This document shows positions 1 to 8,045 of a stretch of 29,772 nucleotides of DNA, piece by piece (within the stretch, counting starts at the first letter, position 1; every line of letters begins with the position of its first letter). A program made the position numbers and the translations under genes. Origin of the DNA: Candidatus Nomurabacteria bacterium (GTDB lineage Bacteria > Patescibacteriota > Saccharimonadia > Saccharimonadales > Saccharimonadaceae); assembly GCA_031264785.1 (NCBI GenBank), contig JAISDN010000020.1, positions 1-29,772 of the forward strand, read 5' to 3'. The notes beneath the pieces were generated by a model, which had not been told where the DNA came from, made no database searches, and saw only the letters and a program-made list of their open reading frames with translations.

Positions 1-32
1 AGCGGCTTTTTGCACGTCAAAAAGTCGCTTTT
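1..32 (+). terminator. intrinsic terminator of a gene left of the window
   Basis: Bases 1-11 pair with 19-29 as an 11-bp stem (one G-T pair) around a 7-base loop, and T residues follow at 29-32. It probably ends transcription of a plus-strand gene outside the window. It lies just ahead of the promoter of the first gene. Confidence 0.6.
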
Positions 33-43
33 AAATTAGTTTA

Positions 44-59
44 TGCTATACTAAAGGTA
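44..59 (+). promoter_or_regulatory. extended -10 promoter, leaderless start of AI-2E family gene
   Basis: TATACT at 47-52 is preceded by TG at 44-45 (extended -10). Six bases separate it from the ATG at 59, so the expected transcription start is the A of the start codon. The AAAGG at 53-57 is too close to the ATG to act as a Shine-Dalgarno site. No good -35 box is seen. Confidence 0.6.
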
Positions 60-1150
60 TGAAAGATTCCGAAATCCATATTTCGACCAAAACCTTGATC
101 CGTTTTTGGCTGGTGATTATTGCTTTGGCGCTTACTTTGGGACTTTGCTATCTGGCGCGCTCGGTGATTGTGCTGATTTTGGTGGCCTTTTTCTTGGCTA
201 TAGTTCTGAATCGTCCGGTGGAATTTTTTGCGCGAATTTTGCCCGGCCACAACCGTTTTTTGGGCACTTTTATTTCGTTTTTGATTTTTGTGGTGGTGAT
301 CGGCGGCGTTTTAACTTTAATTGTGCCGATATTTTTTGAGCAGTCAATCAACTTTGCCAAAACTTTTCCGGACACCATTTCTTCGTTGCAGGAAGGCTCA
401 CAATCGGCCACTAATTTTATTAAAGAATCCGGTTTGGAAGAAACTTATAACTCCGCTTTGGAAGACATTTCGACGCAATTTACCACCGTCGCCGCCCAAA
501 TGGGCAGCTGGTCGGTCGACTTTTTGGCCAATCTACTAAATTGGCTGGGCAATGCTTTTATTGTGCTGATTTTGGCTTTCTTTATGTTGTTGGAAGGGCC
601 AAAATGGATTGATATGTTTTGGAAAAATGTTTATAAAAATAAGAAAAAAATGCGCAAACATCAAGCAGTGGCCGAAAAAATGTATGACATTGTGGCCGAT
701 TTTGCGACCGGACAACTGATCATCGCCACAATTTGCGGCGCGCTGGCCGGAATCGGCGTGTTTATTTTTTCAATGTGCTTTGGAATTCCGTCAACTTTAA
801 TTTTGCCAGTCTCGGCGGTAATTTTCGTAACGGCCTTCATTCCGCTGTTTGGGCCGTACATCGGCATTGGCATTTCGGTCTTGTTGGTTTTGCTATACAA
901 CCCAATCGCGGCTTTAATTTTACTAATTTACTTAGCGCTATATCAAGGAATTTTATACACCATTTTCTCACCCAAAATCCAAAGCCGCAAAATGAAAATT
1001 TCTGCGCTGGCGATTTTGCTGGCGATCGTGGTTGGCTTGCAAGTCGGTGGCGTTTTTGGCGCCATTGTGTCGATTCCGGTGGCCGGCTGTATTATTGTGC
1101 TGTTTCGGGAAATTGTTAAAAATCGTCACGAAATTGCCGACGCAAAATAA
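59..1150 (+). CDS. AI-2E family (PerM/YdiK-like) membrane transporter
   Basis: A 363-residue polytopic membrane protein of the AI-2E transporter (PerM) family. Two hydrophobic segments lie in residues 14-50 and another at about 65-90. A soluble, mostly helical stretch follows (about 95-150), then further membrane segments at about 155-175, 210-285 and 290-350. The C-terminal pattern, a PKIQ-type motif followed by a glycine-rich hydrophobic segment ending in IPVAGCI, is typical of the family. Length is normal. Family members export small molecules such as autoinducer-2 or act in ion homeostasis; the substrate here cannot be read from sequence. The gene has its own leaderless-type promoter and converges on cysS, whose stop lies only 3 bases from this stop, with no clear terminator between them. 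Confidence 0.85.
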   Translation: MKDSEIHISTKTLIRFWLVIIALALTLGLCYLARSVIVLILVAFFLAIVLNRPVEFFARILPGHNRFLGTFISFLIFVVVIGGVLTLIVPIFFEQSINFAKTFPDTISSLQEGSQSATNFIKESGLEETYNSALEDISTQFTTVAAQMGSWSVDFLANLLNWLGNAFIVLILAFFMLLEGPKWIDMFWKNVYKNKKKMRKHQAVAEKMYDIVADFATGQLIIATICGALAGIGVFIFSMCFGIPSTLILPVSAVIFVTAFIPLFGPYIGIGISVLLVLLYNPIAALILLIYLALYQGILYTIFSPKIQSRKMKISALAILLAIVVGLQVGGVFGAIVSIPVAGCIIVLFREIVKNRHEIADAK

Positions 1151-1153
1151 GTT

Positions 1154-2563
1154 TTATTTTCGCGACCAAATCACGCCGTTTGAAACATCTTTTATCTCAA
1201 CACCTTGAGCGGACAGCGCCTCGCGAATTTCGTCCGACTTTCCATAATTACCATTGGCGCGCTCCACTTGACGCACCACAATCAGTTCTTTAATACTGTC
1301 GGCAATATCCGGCGTGTGATCATAAATTTTTATACCCAAATATTTATCAATAAAATCGAAAATCATATTCACGGCTGCAAAATCGAGACCGGCCATATTT
1401 TTGCTAACTTCGTCGATTGACTGGTCGATATACTTCAAAGTTTCCGGCGTGTTTAAATTATCAAGCAAAGCTTGCTTGGCCGATTCCAGCAACCGCTTAA
1501 CAATATCTTGCTGGCCGTCGTCTTCCACATCGGAAACTTGCCAACGCAGCTCGGCCAAATTGCGCCAAGCTTTCAAACGGTTGTGCGCGGCGGTCAGATT
1601 TTCCCAACTAAAATTGCTGGGCGTTTGGTAATGACTTTGCAAAATCAGCATCCGAAAATCTAGCGGGCTAAAACTTTTTTTAACAATATCGGCCAGCGTG
1701 TAAAAATTATTTTTACTTTTGGACATTTTGGCGCCGTCGACCAGCAAGTGCTCGTTGTGGAAGAAAAACCGCGCATAAACTTCCGGTTGACTGCCAGCCG
1801 TGCTTTGGGCGATTTCGTTTTCGTGGTGCGGGAAAATGTGGTCAACGCCGCCGGTGTGAATGTCAAAAGGTTGCCCCAAATGGCGAACGCTCATAGCTGA
1901 GCATTCAATATGCCAACCCGGCCGGCCGGCCATATTTTGACCGTCAATTTCAAAATCCCAAGCCGGCTCACCAGTTTTCTGTTTTTTCCAAAGTGCAAAA
2001 TCTCGAGCTGATTCTTTGTCATATTCATCATTATCGATTCGAGCTTTAGCTTCGGCCGGCGCGTCAACGTGACTGAGTTGTCCGTATTTGCGCTTTTTTG
2101 AATACTCCGCAATATTAAAATAAACGCCGTCGTCCGCCGTGTAAGCTACACCAAACTTGACCAAGTTTTGAATCAAGTTTTGGATTTCGGTAATCGATTC
2201 GCTGGCTCTCACAAACTGCAAACTTTTGGTGTCGTTGCCAATTTCGGTCATATCCTCCAAAAACAACTTCTCAAAATGCCGCGTTAATTTTTTCAAAGAT
2301 TCTTTAGCCGGCAAATCCGGATATTTTTCCTGAGCCGCCACAATAGTTTTGTCGTCAATATCAGTAAAATTCATAACTCGCTGAACTTTAAAACCACCAA
2401 GCAGTAGGGCACGTTGCAAAATATCCGAATAAATATAAGCTGTCAAATTGCCAATGTGGGCGTTATTATAAACCGTCGGGCCGCAAGAATAAACTCGAGC
2501 GATGCCTCCTTTGAGCGGCGCAAAATCGTCAACTTTTTTAGTTAAAGTATTATAAATTCTCAT
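1154..2563 (-). CDS. cysS: cysteine--tRNA ligase
   Basis: A 469-residue class I aminoacyl-tRNA synthetase that charges tRNA-Cys in the cytoplasm. The HIGH motif appears as HIGN at residues 36-39, a variant also seen in Bacillus. KMSKS is at 279-283. The catalytic zinc ligands align as Cys27, Cys221, His246 and Glu250, with the same spacing as in the E. coli enzyme. Length is normal. The start ATG overlaps the HAD gene stop by 4 bases, so translation is probably coupled. It is the last gene of the minus-strand run that also holds the DHH and HAD genes. Confidence 0.96.
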   Translation of the reverse strand: MRIYNTLTKKVDDFAPLKGGIARVYSCGPTVYNNAHIGNLTAYIYSDILQRALLLGGFKVQRVMNFTDIDDKTIVAAQEKYPDLPAKESLKKLTRHFEKLFLEDMTEIGNDTKSLQFVRASESITEIQNLIQNLVKFGVAYTADDGVYFNIAEYSKKRKYGQLSHVDAPAEAKARIDNDEYDKESARDFALWKKQKTGEPAWDFEIDGQNMAGRPGWHIECSAMSVRHLGQPFDIHTGGVDHIFPHHENEIAQSTAGSQPEVYARFFFHNEHLLVDGAKMSKSKNNFYTLADIVKKSFSPLDFRMLILQSHYQTPSNFSWENLTAAHNRLKAWRNLAELRWQVSDVEDDGQQDIVKRLLESAKQALLDNLNTPETLKYIDQSIDEVSKNMAGLDFAAVNMIFDFIDKYLGIKIYDHTPDIADSIKELIVVRQVERANGNYGKSDEIREALSAQGVEIKDVSNGVIWSRK

Positions 2564-3138
2564 ATTTTTACCCCTAATTTACTTAATTTTACCACCAAAT
2601 CGGCCGCCGACGTAAACAAAATCGATTTTATGCCAAGTTTTTCAGCAGCGTCGGTGTTTTCAGACTTGTCGTCGATAAAAATCGCTTCATCAGCAGAGAT
2701 GCCCAGCTTCTGCAAAGCCAGCTCATAAATCCGCAAATCTGGCTTGGTGACGCCAACTTTGTATGACAAAATCATATCGTCAAAATACTGCCTAAGCTGG
2801 CCGTTCTTAATCCGCCCAAGAATACTCTCGCTGCAGTTTGTCAAAAGAGCTAATTTATAACCCTGATTTTTCAGCTTCGCTAGAATCTCCACAACTTTAT
2901 CGTCGGGCCGGTTGATGCTGATCATATAATTATAAATGTAGTCGCCGGAATGGCCGGTGGCTTTTGCCAAATTATCCAAGTGCTGCTGTTTGGTGATCTT
3001 ACCAGCACAGCGAGCTCGGTCGCTGGTCCGAATCTCTCCAGAAAACGTCAGTCCGTGATCGCGCAAGTATTTTAGCAGTCCGTCATACCAAATCACCCCG
3101 TAAAAATCAAAAAAAATCACCTTGTTGTCATTCGCCAT
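2560..3138 (-). CDS. HAD-superfamily hydrolase with altered motif I
   Basis: A 192-residue HAD subfamily IA-like protein. The nucleophile is Asp11 in FFDFYGV. Motif II is Thr100 in LLTNCSES, motif III Lys132 in VTKPD and motif IV Asp156-Asp157 in IFIDDKSEN. The residue two after the nucleophile, normally the Asp acid/base of DxD, is Tyr13. Family knowledge says the second Asp protonates the leaving group in phosphatases, so activity may be slow, or the protein may do non-phosphatase HAD chemistry. The start is supported by AAGGAG 5 bases upstream. It overlaps the DHH gene by 11 bases and cysS by 4, so it lies inside a coupled operon. The substrate is unknown. Confidence 0.85.
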   Translation of the reverse strand: MANDNKVIFFDFYGVIWYDGLLKYLRDHGLTFSGEIRTSDRARCAGKITKQQHLDNLAKATGHSGDYIYNYMISINRPDDKVVEILAKLKNQGYKLALLTNCSESILGRIKNGQLRQYFDDMILSYKVGVTKPDLRIYELALQKLGISADEAIFIDDKSENTDAAEKLGIKSILFTSAADLVVKLSKLGVKI

Positions 3139-4114
3139 CGTGCTCCTTTAAGGCCTTATCGACTGCTTGGACTAGTTCCGGAATAAAATCGTCGTAAGGT
3201 TCATAAATTCGAAAACCGGCCGCGTATTGATGGCCGCCGCCGCCAAAATAGCCGGCGATGGTTTCGGAAATCGGAATATTTGACCGCAATTTGCCAGTCA
3301 GTTTTTCGTCTGGATAAGTTTTGATGCCGATCGCCACGTCAACCCCAATCACCAAGCGCATTTCGTCCAAAACTAGCATCGTTGGATTATATTTGTCGGA
3401 ATATTTAGCGATTTCTTCAAACGGTACGTGCACCAGCGCCAGCCGCCCGTCCAAATAATATTCGACTCGCTGCAACAATTCGCCTTTGTACTCCAAAATC
3501 TCTGGCTGCTTTTTCATTAGTTCGCGTCGCGCGTTTTCAATTTCGGCCGGATTGGCTCCGAGCGCCACCAAATCGGCACAAATCTTGAATTGCTTCTCGG
3601 AAACATTTTCGGTGGTCAAACCCAAAGTATCAGAATTGATAGTAATAAACAAATTAGTGGCTGCCTGAGCGTTCAGCGCCAATTTGTTGGCCTTACAAAA
3701 ATCATAAATCACCTCGCCGGTCGAAACCGCAGCCGGCTCGGTATCTTCCAAAACCTCAAACGGCAAATCCTTTTCCGAAATGTGATGATCAAACACTGCC
3801 ACCGGCTTTTGTTCCAAAAAATTCCGAATCGCTTCAACATCCAAAACTTTTTTCAGCAAAATTGAACTGGTGGTGTCAACAATAATGGCCGCGTCAGCCG
3901 AAAATTCGAAATCGCTAGTAATCCGATCCCAGCCGGCGATGTAGCGCAAATATTTCGGAATGTCGACCGGACAATACAAAAAAACTTCCTTGCCAGCGTC
4001 GCCCAAAATCTCCTCCAAAGCCAGCGCCGAGCCAATAGAATCACCGTCCGGATTTTCGGCCTGAATAATCACAATTTTCTGAGCTTCGTTAATTAGCGCT
4101 AGCGTGTCTTTCAT
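3128..4114 (-). CDS. DHH-family phosphoesterase, NrnA-like
   Basis: A 328-residue DHH/DHHA1 protein, the family of NrnA (nanoRNase/pAp phosphatase) and cyclic-dinucleotide phosphodiesterases. Motif I is NPDGDSIGS (Asp23, Asp25), Asp80 is the motif II metal ligand, the DHH triplet is residues 109-111, and Asp162 (NSDTLG) is motif IV. The C-terminal DHHA1 domain has the substrate-binding GGGGHQYAAG. The His that normally precedes motif I (HxxPDGD) is not there; the segment reads QAENPDGD. The likely role is degradation of very short RNAs or a cyclic dinucleotide product. The gene starts 13 bases after the tgt stop and has its own -10 box in that gap, so it can be made separately from tgt. Confidence 0.85.
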   Translation of the reverse strand: MKDTLALINEAQKIVIIQAENPDGDSIGSALALEEILGDAGKEVFLYCPVDIPKYLRYIAGWDRITSDFEFSADAAIIVDTTSSILLKKVLDVEAIRNFLEQKPVAVFDHHISEKDLPFEVLEDTEPAAVSTGEVIYDFCKANKLALNAQAATNLFITINSDTLGLTTENVSEKQFKICADLVALGANPAEIENARRELMKKQPEILEYKGELLQRVEYYLDGRLALVHVPFEEIAKYSDKYNPTMLVLDEMRLVIGVDVAIGIKTYPDEKLTGKLRSNIPISETIAGYFGGGGHQYAAGFRIYEPYDDFIPELVQAVDKALKEHDGE

Positions 4115-4127
4115 ATCAACAATTATA
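4115..4127 (-). promoter_or_regulatory. internal leaderless-type promoter for DHH-HAD-cysS
   Basis: On the minus strand, TATAAT (4127-4122) directly follows the TGA stop of tgt. It is followed by 7 bases and the ATG at 4114. The TGA itself supplies the TGn of an extended -10. This would give the DHH, HAD and cysS genes expression independent of tgt. Confidence 0.5.
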
Positions 4128-5345
4128 TCACTTTTTGTAATACCGCTCCAGCCAAAGGTCGCGAAACTTTATAAAGTTTCCGGCCAAAATGCTGTGGCGG
4201 ATTTGTTTTAATAAGTTGACGATAAAATGGACGTTATGGATGGAGGCTAGTTTGAAGGCGGTTTCTTTGTCGGCGCTTTCTGGCGATTTTAATAGTCGAC
4301 GTAATTCGGCGCGAGTCAAGCCGGACTGGCAAGTCGGGCAGTCACATTCCGCATCGATCGGCGAGTCGTCCTCCGCGAAAACCGAATTCCGAATATTGAT
4401 ATTGCCATCCAAAGTATACAGCCGGCCGTGCCGAGCTTCGCGAGTTGGCGCCACGCAATCAAAAGTATCAACGCCGTTTTCCGCGCCCACAAAAATATCA
4501 TCCGGCTTGGACAAGCCCAGCAAATGTCGCGGCTTGGTTTTTGGCAGTTCTTGATTGCACCACTGCAAAATATCTCCGAGGCGCTCTTTTTCAAAAGCGC
4601 CGCCCAAACCATAACCGTCGAAATCTAAACGCCCTAAATAGCCAGCCGTACGCCGCCGCAAACTTTTATAATGCGCGCCTTGCAACACGCCATACAGCGC
4701 CTGATAAGGTTTGTCGGCGCGAGCGGCCGTCAACTTTTGGTGCCCCTTTAAGCAGCGCCGCGCCCAAGCGTGCGTCCGCCGCAAAGCCGCCACATTGTAC
4801 TCATAACTATCGCCAATTGAGGTCAGCTCGTCAAAAGCCATCATAATGTCCGCGCCGATTTGGTGCTGGATTTGCATAGAAACTTCCGGCGTAAAAGTCT
4901 CAATTTTGCCGTCGGTCGGGTGGCGAAAACTGACGCCAGAATCCGAAACTTGGCTAAGGCGATCTTTTTTGGCACTTTTGGCTTGCTCCCGCGCGATGTC
5001 GCGCTTGTCCATCGACACCACTTTGCCGATGCCAGAGCCCAAACTCATAACTTGAAAACCACCACTGTCGGTCATAGTCGGACCGCGCCAACCGGAATAT
5101 TCGGCCAGCCCGCCAGCCGCGTCAATTTCGGCGGCTTTGCGATACAGGTGATAGCCGTTAGACAGCATCACCGTCGCGCCGGTAGAGCGCACCTCGTCTG
5201 GCGTCAAATATTTAACAGTCGCGTGCGTGCCCACCACCGCAAAAGCCGGCGTCTCAATGTCGCCGTGCGGCGTACGAATCAAGCCAGCCCGACCCAAACC
5301 GTTCGGCAATTCCTTGGCGATTTCAAAATTAAATTGGCTCGCCAT
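4128..5345 (-). CDS. tgt: tRNA-guanine transglycosylase
   Basis: A 405-residue Tgt, which swaps guanine-34 of GUN-anticodon tRNAs for a queuosine precursor base. Visible: acid/base Asp93 in MTDSGGFQ, base-binding Asp172 in AFDEL and Gln222 in GVLQG, nucleophile Asp296 in DTFDCVAPTR, and the zinc site Cys334, Cys336, Cys339 and His370. The substrate pocket is atypical: Leu174 stands where Zymomonas Tgt has Cys158, and the usual GGLSVGE loop reads GLGGAFE, which puts Ala at the Val233 position. It overlaps the upstream transporter gene by 17 bases. The pair suggests salvage of preQ0, preQ1 or queuine, as no queuosine biosynthesis genes are in the window. Start ATG with AAGG about 9 bases upstream. 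Confidence 0.93.
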   Translation of the reverse strand: MASQFNFEIAKELPNGLGRAGLIRTPHGDIETPAFAVVGTHATVKYLTPDEVRSTGATVMLSNGYHLYRKAAEIDAAGGLAEYSGWRGPTMTDSGGFQVMSLGSGIGKVVSMDKRDIAREQAKSAKKDRLSQVSDSGVSFRHPTDGKIETFTPEVSMQIQHQIGADIMMAFDELTSIGDSYEYNVAALRRTHAWARRCLKGHQKLTAARADKPYQALYGVLQGAHYKSLRRRTAGYLGRLDFDGYGLGGAFEKERLGDILQWCNQELPKTKPRHLLGLSKPDDIFVGAENGVDTFDCVAPTREARHGRLYTLDGNINIRNSVFAEDDSPIDAECDCPTCQSGLTRAELRRLLKSPESADKETAFKLASIHNVHFIVNLLKQIRHSILAGNFIKFRDLWLERYYKK

Positions 5346-5973
5346 CGGTAACCTTTTTCATAAAACGCGTGGCGGCGTAAGTGGCTGGCAGTAGAATCGT
5401 TTCGCCTAATAATTTTGAAAAATAGGCAATCACGATTAGGCCGACGAATTGTTGTCCGGAAATTACGCCGGCAAAAGCTACGGTGGTGAAAATCAAAGTG
5501 TCGACCAAATCGCCCACCACGCTCGAACCCAGCGCTCGTTGCCACAGCCGCTGACCTTTAGTGGCTTTTTTAATTTTTTCAAAAACATAGGCATTTAAAA
5601 TTTGTCCAGTCGCGTAAGCCAACAAACTGCCGGCCACCAAACGCGGCATAAAACCGATAATCGCTTCGTAAGCTGCCTGATTATTCCAACCCCCCCCCGG
5701 CGGTAGGAGTTGCACCAAAAACAGCGCCACCACCGCCACAATATTCATAGCCAGCGTTATCCAAATAATTTTCTTGGCGCGCCCCAAACCATAAATCTCC
5801 ACAATCACATCACTCAGCACATAAGAAACCGGGAACAAAATCGCGCCGCCGTCCCAAACCAAACCGGTGCCGAAAAAGTCAAACAGTTTGGTGCTAGCAA
5901 TATTACTAACCAGCAAAATCGTCACAGCCAGCGCCACCACAATGGTATACAAAGTATTTTTACTAATTTTCAT
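5329..5973 (-). CDS. queuosine precursor transporter, YhhQ/VUT family
   Basis: A 214-residue membrane protein of the YhhQ (VUT) family, which imports queuosine precursors. About six hydrophobic segments are visible, the first at residues 8-26. The pattern GAILFPVSYVLSDVIVEIYG is characteristic, as is the later SSVVGDLVDTLIFTTVAF. The family assignment and the 17-base overlap with tgt support each other: import of the base, then insertion into tRNA. The coding sequence contains a run of nine G (PPGGG at about residue 91) that could slip. The gene has its own leaderless-type promoter, so there is no room for a preQ1 riboswitch ahead of it. Confidence 0.9.
   Translation of the reverse strand: MKISKNTLYTIVVALAVTILLVSNIASTKLFDFFGTGLVWDGGAILFPVSYVLSDVIVEIYGLGRAKKIIWITLAMNIVAVVALFLVQLLPPGGGWNNQAAYEAIIGFMPRLVAGSLLAYATGQILNAYVFEKIKKATKGQRLWQRALGSSVVGDLVDTLIFTTVAFAGVISGQQFVGLIVIAYFSKLLGETILLPATYAATRFMKKVTDGEPI
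5690..5698 (-). repeat. mononucleotide tract, nine G on the coding strand
   Basis: Nine C on the plus strand read as G9 within the queuosine transporter, encoding PPGGG in a loop between membrane segments. The gene is in frame at nine. Long G/C tracts inside coding regions are known contingency sites in other bacteria; here that is only a possibility. Confidence 0.7.
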
Positions 5974-5985
5974 TTTTCTATTATC
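5974..5985 (-). promoter_or_regulatory. leaderless-type promoter of the queuosine transporter and tgt
   Basis: The minus strand reads GATAAT (5985-5980), then AGAAAA, then ATG at 5973. The same six-base spacer AGAAAA separates the -10 box from the ATG of the response regulator gene. The expected transcription start is the A of the ATG. Confidence 0.55.
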
Positions 5986-6018
5986 TTATATTTTGGCCGT
6001 TTGGTAAATCATTTTAAT

Positions 6019-7155
6019 TTAAGCGGCTTTTAATTTCTCAACACTCGGATTTTTGCGTAACTTGTTTATAATATCAGCTTCAATTTGCCGAACTCTTTCT
6101 CGAGTTATTCCAAAGTGTTCGCCAACTGCCTCCAAAGTTCGTCCGTCAGAATAACCAATCCCAAACCGCATTTTGAAAATCTCTAGATTGCGCGCACTAG
6201 TCTTAATTTTACCCAATACATCCCTAACATTTTCAGCTAAAATGTCTCCAATCACGATATCTTCTAAGTCGCCAGAATCTTCATCAATAATCATATCACC
6301 GAATTCTTTTTTATCACCTTTGTCAGTATGAATAATAGTTTGTAAAGATATTGGATTTGTAACTGTATTAAAATGCCGAATATCTCCAATTTTTTCAACG
6401 GTTTCGCCAGTCCTTTTGGCAATTTCTTCATCAGTTGGCTGGCGGCCAAGCTCAACTTTAAGCGCAGAACTAGCCCTAAACACCTTGTTGGATTTTTCGT
6501 GCGCGTGAACTGGCATTCTAATGGTCCGCGATTGGTCGGCCACCGCTATACTAATAGCTTGACGGATCCACCACATCGCATAAGTCGAGAGCCTAAAACC
6601 GAGCTCTGGTTTAAATTTTTCAATCCCTTTCATTAGCCCGATATTACCTTCTTGAACCAAATCCATTAAAGTCATTTTTCCGCGCATAGACGTTTTCCAA
6701 GCCATAACCGGCGCTATGACCAAACCTAAATGAGCCTCGACCAGCCTATTTCTAGCCCACTTTTTTGTCTCTTCGTCGCCGTTTGCGATTTTTTCAAACA
6801 GCTCTTGCTGCTCTTGATCACTCAAAGCCAGACCACTACTATGTATTTCATCCATATATTGATAAAACAGGTCTTCCTGAAAACTTCTGGGGGCGTCAGT
6901 ATCAATTCGCCCATCCTTACCGTCAACTTCGTGGTTAACTACCAGTTCGCCGTCATATTTGGCATTTTTGGGTTCAATTTCGTACTCTGTAGCTGCCTCT
7001 ATTTCCGAGATCTCATCTGCCGTTGGGCCGTCAAGGTTATCCAAATAGGCTTCTGTCGAATTGATGTCAGCGTATTCATCATCAAAAAGATCAGCCTCGA
7101 GCTGCTTTTCAGCTTCGAGGTTGGTATTTATGGCCGATTTTCTGTCAGTTATCAA
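6019..7155 (-). CDS. rpoD: RNA polymerase primary sigma factor (sigma-70)
   Basis: A 378-residue sigma-70 family factor. An acidic, poorly conserved N-terminal region fills residues 1-90, region 1.2/2.1 starts near 92, and the core-binding and -10 recognition segment (LVQEGNIGLMKGIEKF, then YAMWWIRQAI) spans about 160-205. Region 3 follows, and the region 4.2 helix-turn-helix (GITRERVRQIE) lies at about 338-372. It resembles the housekeeping factor more than a stress factor. The start is TTG at 7155, chosen because AAGGAG lies 6 bases upstream; the next in-frame Met would remove region 1.2. It has a full promoter and a short leader, unlike many genes here. The TATAAT-type boxes found across the window fit a group 1 sigma factor. 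Confidence 0.94.
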   Translation of the reverse strand: MITDRKSAINTNLEAEKQLEADLFDDEYADINSTEAYLDNLDGPTADEISEIEAATEYEIEPKNAKYDGELVVNHEVDGKDGRIDTDAPRSFQEDLFYQYMDEIHSSGLALSDQEQQELFEKIANGDEETKKWARNRLVEAHLGLVIAPVMAWKTSMRGKMTLMDLVQEGNIGLMKGIEKFKPELGFRLSTYAMWWIRQAISIAVADQSRTIRMPVHAHEKSNKVFRASSALKVELGRQPTDEEIAKRTGETVEKIGDIRHFNTVTNPISLQTIIHTDKGDKKEFGDMIIDEDSGDLEDIVIGDILAENVRDVLGKIKTSARNLEIFKMRFGIGYSDGRTLEAVGEHFGITRERVRQIEADIINKLRKNPSVEKLKAA

Positions 7156-7175
7156 ATAAATCTCCTTATCTTCTC

Positions 7176-7204
7176 ATTATAGCACACTCAACTTAAAAAG
7201 TCAA
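7176..7204 (-). promoter_or_regulatory. promoter of the sigma factor gene
   Basis: On the minus strand: -35 TTGACT (7204-7199), a 17-base spacer and -10 TATAAT (7181-7176) with a TGC extension. A leader of about 14 bases carries AAGGAG before the TTG start. Confidence 0.75.
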
Positions 7205-7229
7205 TAGGTTTTTTGAAAATTATCGTTTT

Positions 7230-7262
7230 TTCAGCCAATTTTCAGTTTCGAGGCGGTATAAT
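7230..7262 (+). promoter_or_regulatory. TTCAG direct-repeat operator and leaderless promoter of the response regulator
   Basis: TTCAG at 7230-7234 and again at 7241-7245 gives an 11-bp period, followed by 11 bases and TATAAT at 7257-7262. The repeat takes the place of a -35 box, as PhoB/OmpR-type activator sites do. ATG lies 6 bases after the -10 box. The same arrangement occurs at 8580 and 13417. Confidence 0.65.
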
Positions 7263-7268
7263 AGAAAA

Positions 7269-7946
7269 ATGAAACTTTTAATCATCGAAGACGAACCAAA
7301 AATCGGCGGCGCGCTGAAACGCGGGCTGATTCAGGAGCGGTTTGTGGCAGAATTATATGACGACGGCGAAGTCGGACTGGCGGCGGCGCTGGGCGACGAA
7401 TACGACGTTATAATTTTGGACCGGATGTTGCCAAGTTTGGACGGTTTGGAAATCTGTCGCCAAATTCGCGAAGCCGGCATTAAAACGCCAATTATTATGT
7501 TGACCGCCAAAAGCCAAATTCGCGATCGCGTTGAGGGGCTGAACGCCGGCGCCGACGATTATTTGATTAAGCCGTTTAGTTTTGAGGAGCTGCTGGCGCG
7601 AATTCGAGCGCTGCTGAGGCGACCGGTGGACGCTTGTGACAATATTTTGCGGGTTGGCGATCTGACGCTCGACACGATGAATTACGACGTGCGGCGCGGC
7701 AAAAAGCGTATCAAACTGACTAGCACTGAGTTTTCGCTGCTGGAATATTTGATGCGAAATCAGGGCAGGGTGATTAGCAAAGATAAAATTATCGGCCACG
7801 TTTGGGATTTTGACAGCGACATTTTGCCAAATACTGTCGAAGCTTATATTGGCTCACTGCGGCGCAAAGTCGACAAACCCTTCGCCGGCCAGCCGCTAAT
7901 TCACACCATTCGCGGCTTTGGCTATCGGATTGAAGCGGAGAAGTGA
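7269..7946 (+). CDS. OmpR/PhoB-family response regulator
   Basis: A 225-residue two-domain response regulator. The receiver domain shows acidic residues Glu7-Asp8, phospho-acceptor Asp51 (IILDRMLP), Thr79 and Lys101 (LIKPF). The C-terminal winged helix covers about 125-222, with TEFSLLEYL and the recognition-helix region PNTVEAYIGSLRRKVD. It should be phosphorylated by the kinase encoded at 8683 and bind direct repeats with an 11-bp period, as OmpR-family dimers do. Such repeats occur before this gene, before the kinase and before the ABC operon at 13479, so autoregulation is likely. The signal sensed is unknown. Confidence 0.93.
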   Translation: MKLLIIEDEPKIGGALKRGLIQERFVAELYDDGEVGLAAALGDEYDVIILDRMLPSLDGLEICRQIREAGIKTPIIMLTAKSQIRDRVEGLNAGADDYLIKPFSFEELLARIRALLRRPVDACDNILRVGDLTLDTMNYDVRRGKKRIKLTSTEFSLLEYLMRNQGRVISKDKIIGHVWDFDSDILPNTVEAYIGSLRRKVDKPFAGQPLIHTIRGFGYRIEAEK

Positions 7947-7962
7947 CCTAAATCGCTTGTGA

Positions 7963-7991
7963 TTGCAAAAAACCACAGTGGCGCGCATAAT
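7963..7991 (+). promoter_or_regulatory. candidate promoter of the 8046 gene
   Basis: TTGCAA at 7963-7968, a 17-base spacer and CATAAT at 7986-7991. A leader of about 48 bases follows, ending in a purine-rich Shine-Dalgarno stretch (AGGTGG) shortly before the ATG at 8046. Confidence 0.45.
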
Positions 7992-8045
7992 TAGGTTAAT
8001 CGCTCGTGGACGGTGATCGTAGCTTGAAAGAAATGAGGTGGAAGT

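Noticed and set aside
2564..2620. T-box leader for cysS
   Set aside because: The cysS start overlaps the HAD gene; there is no leader in which a T-box could sit.
5974..6018. preQ1 riboswitch before the queuosine transporter
   Set aside because: The -10 box lies 6 bases from the start codon, so there is no leader, and the 45-base gap has no preQ1-I-like hairpin.
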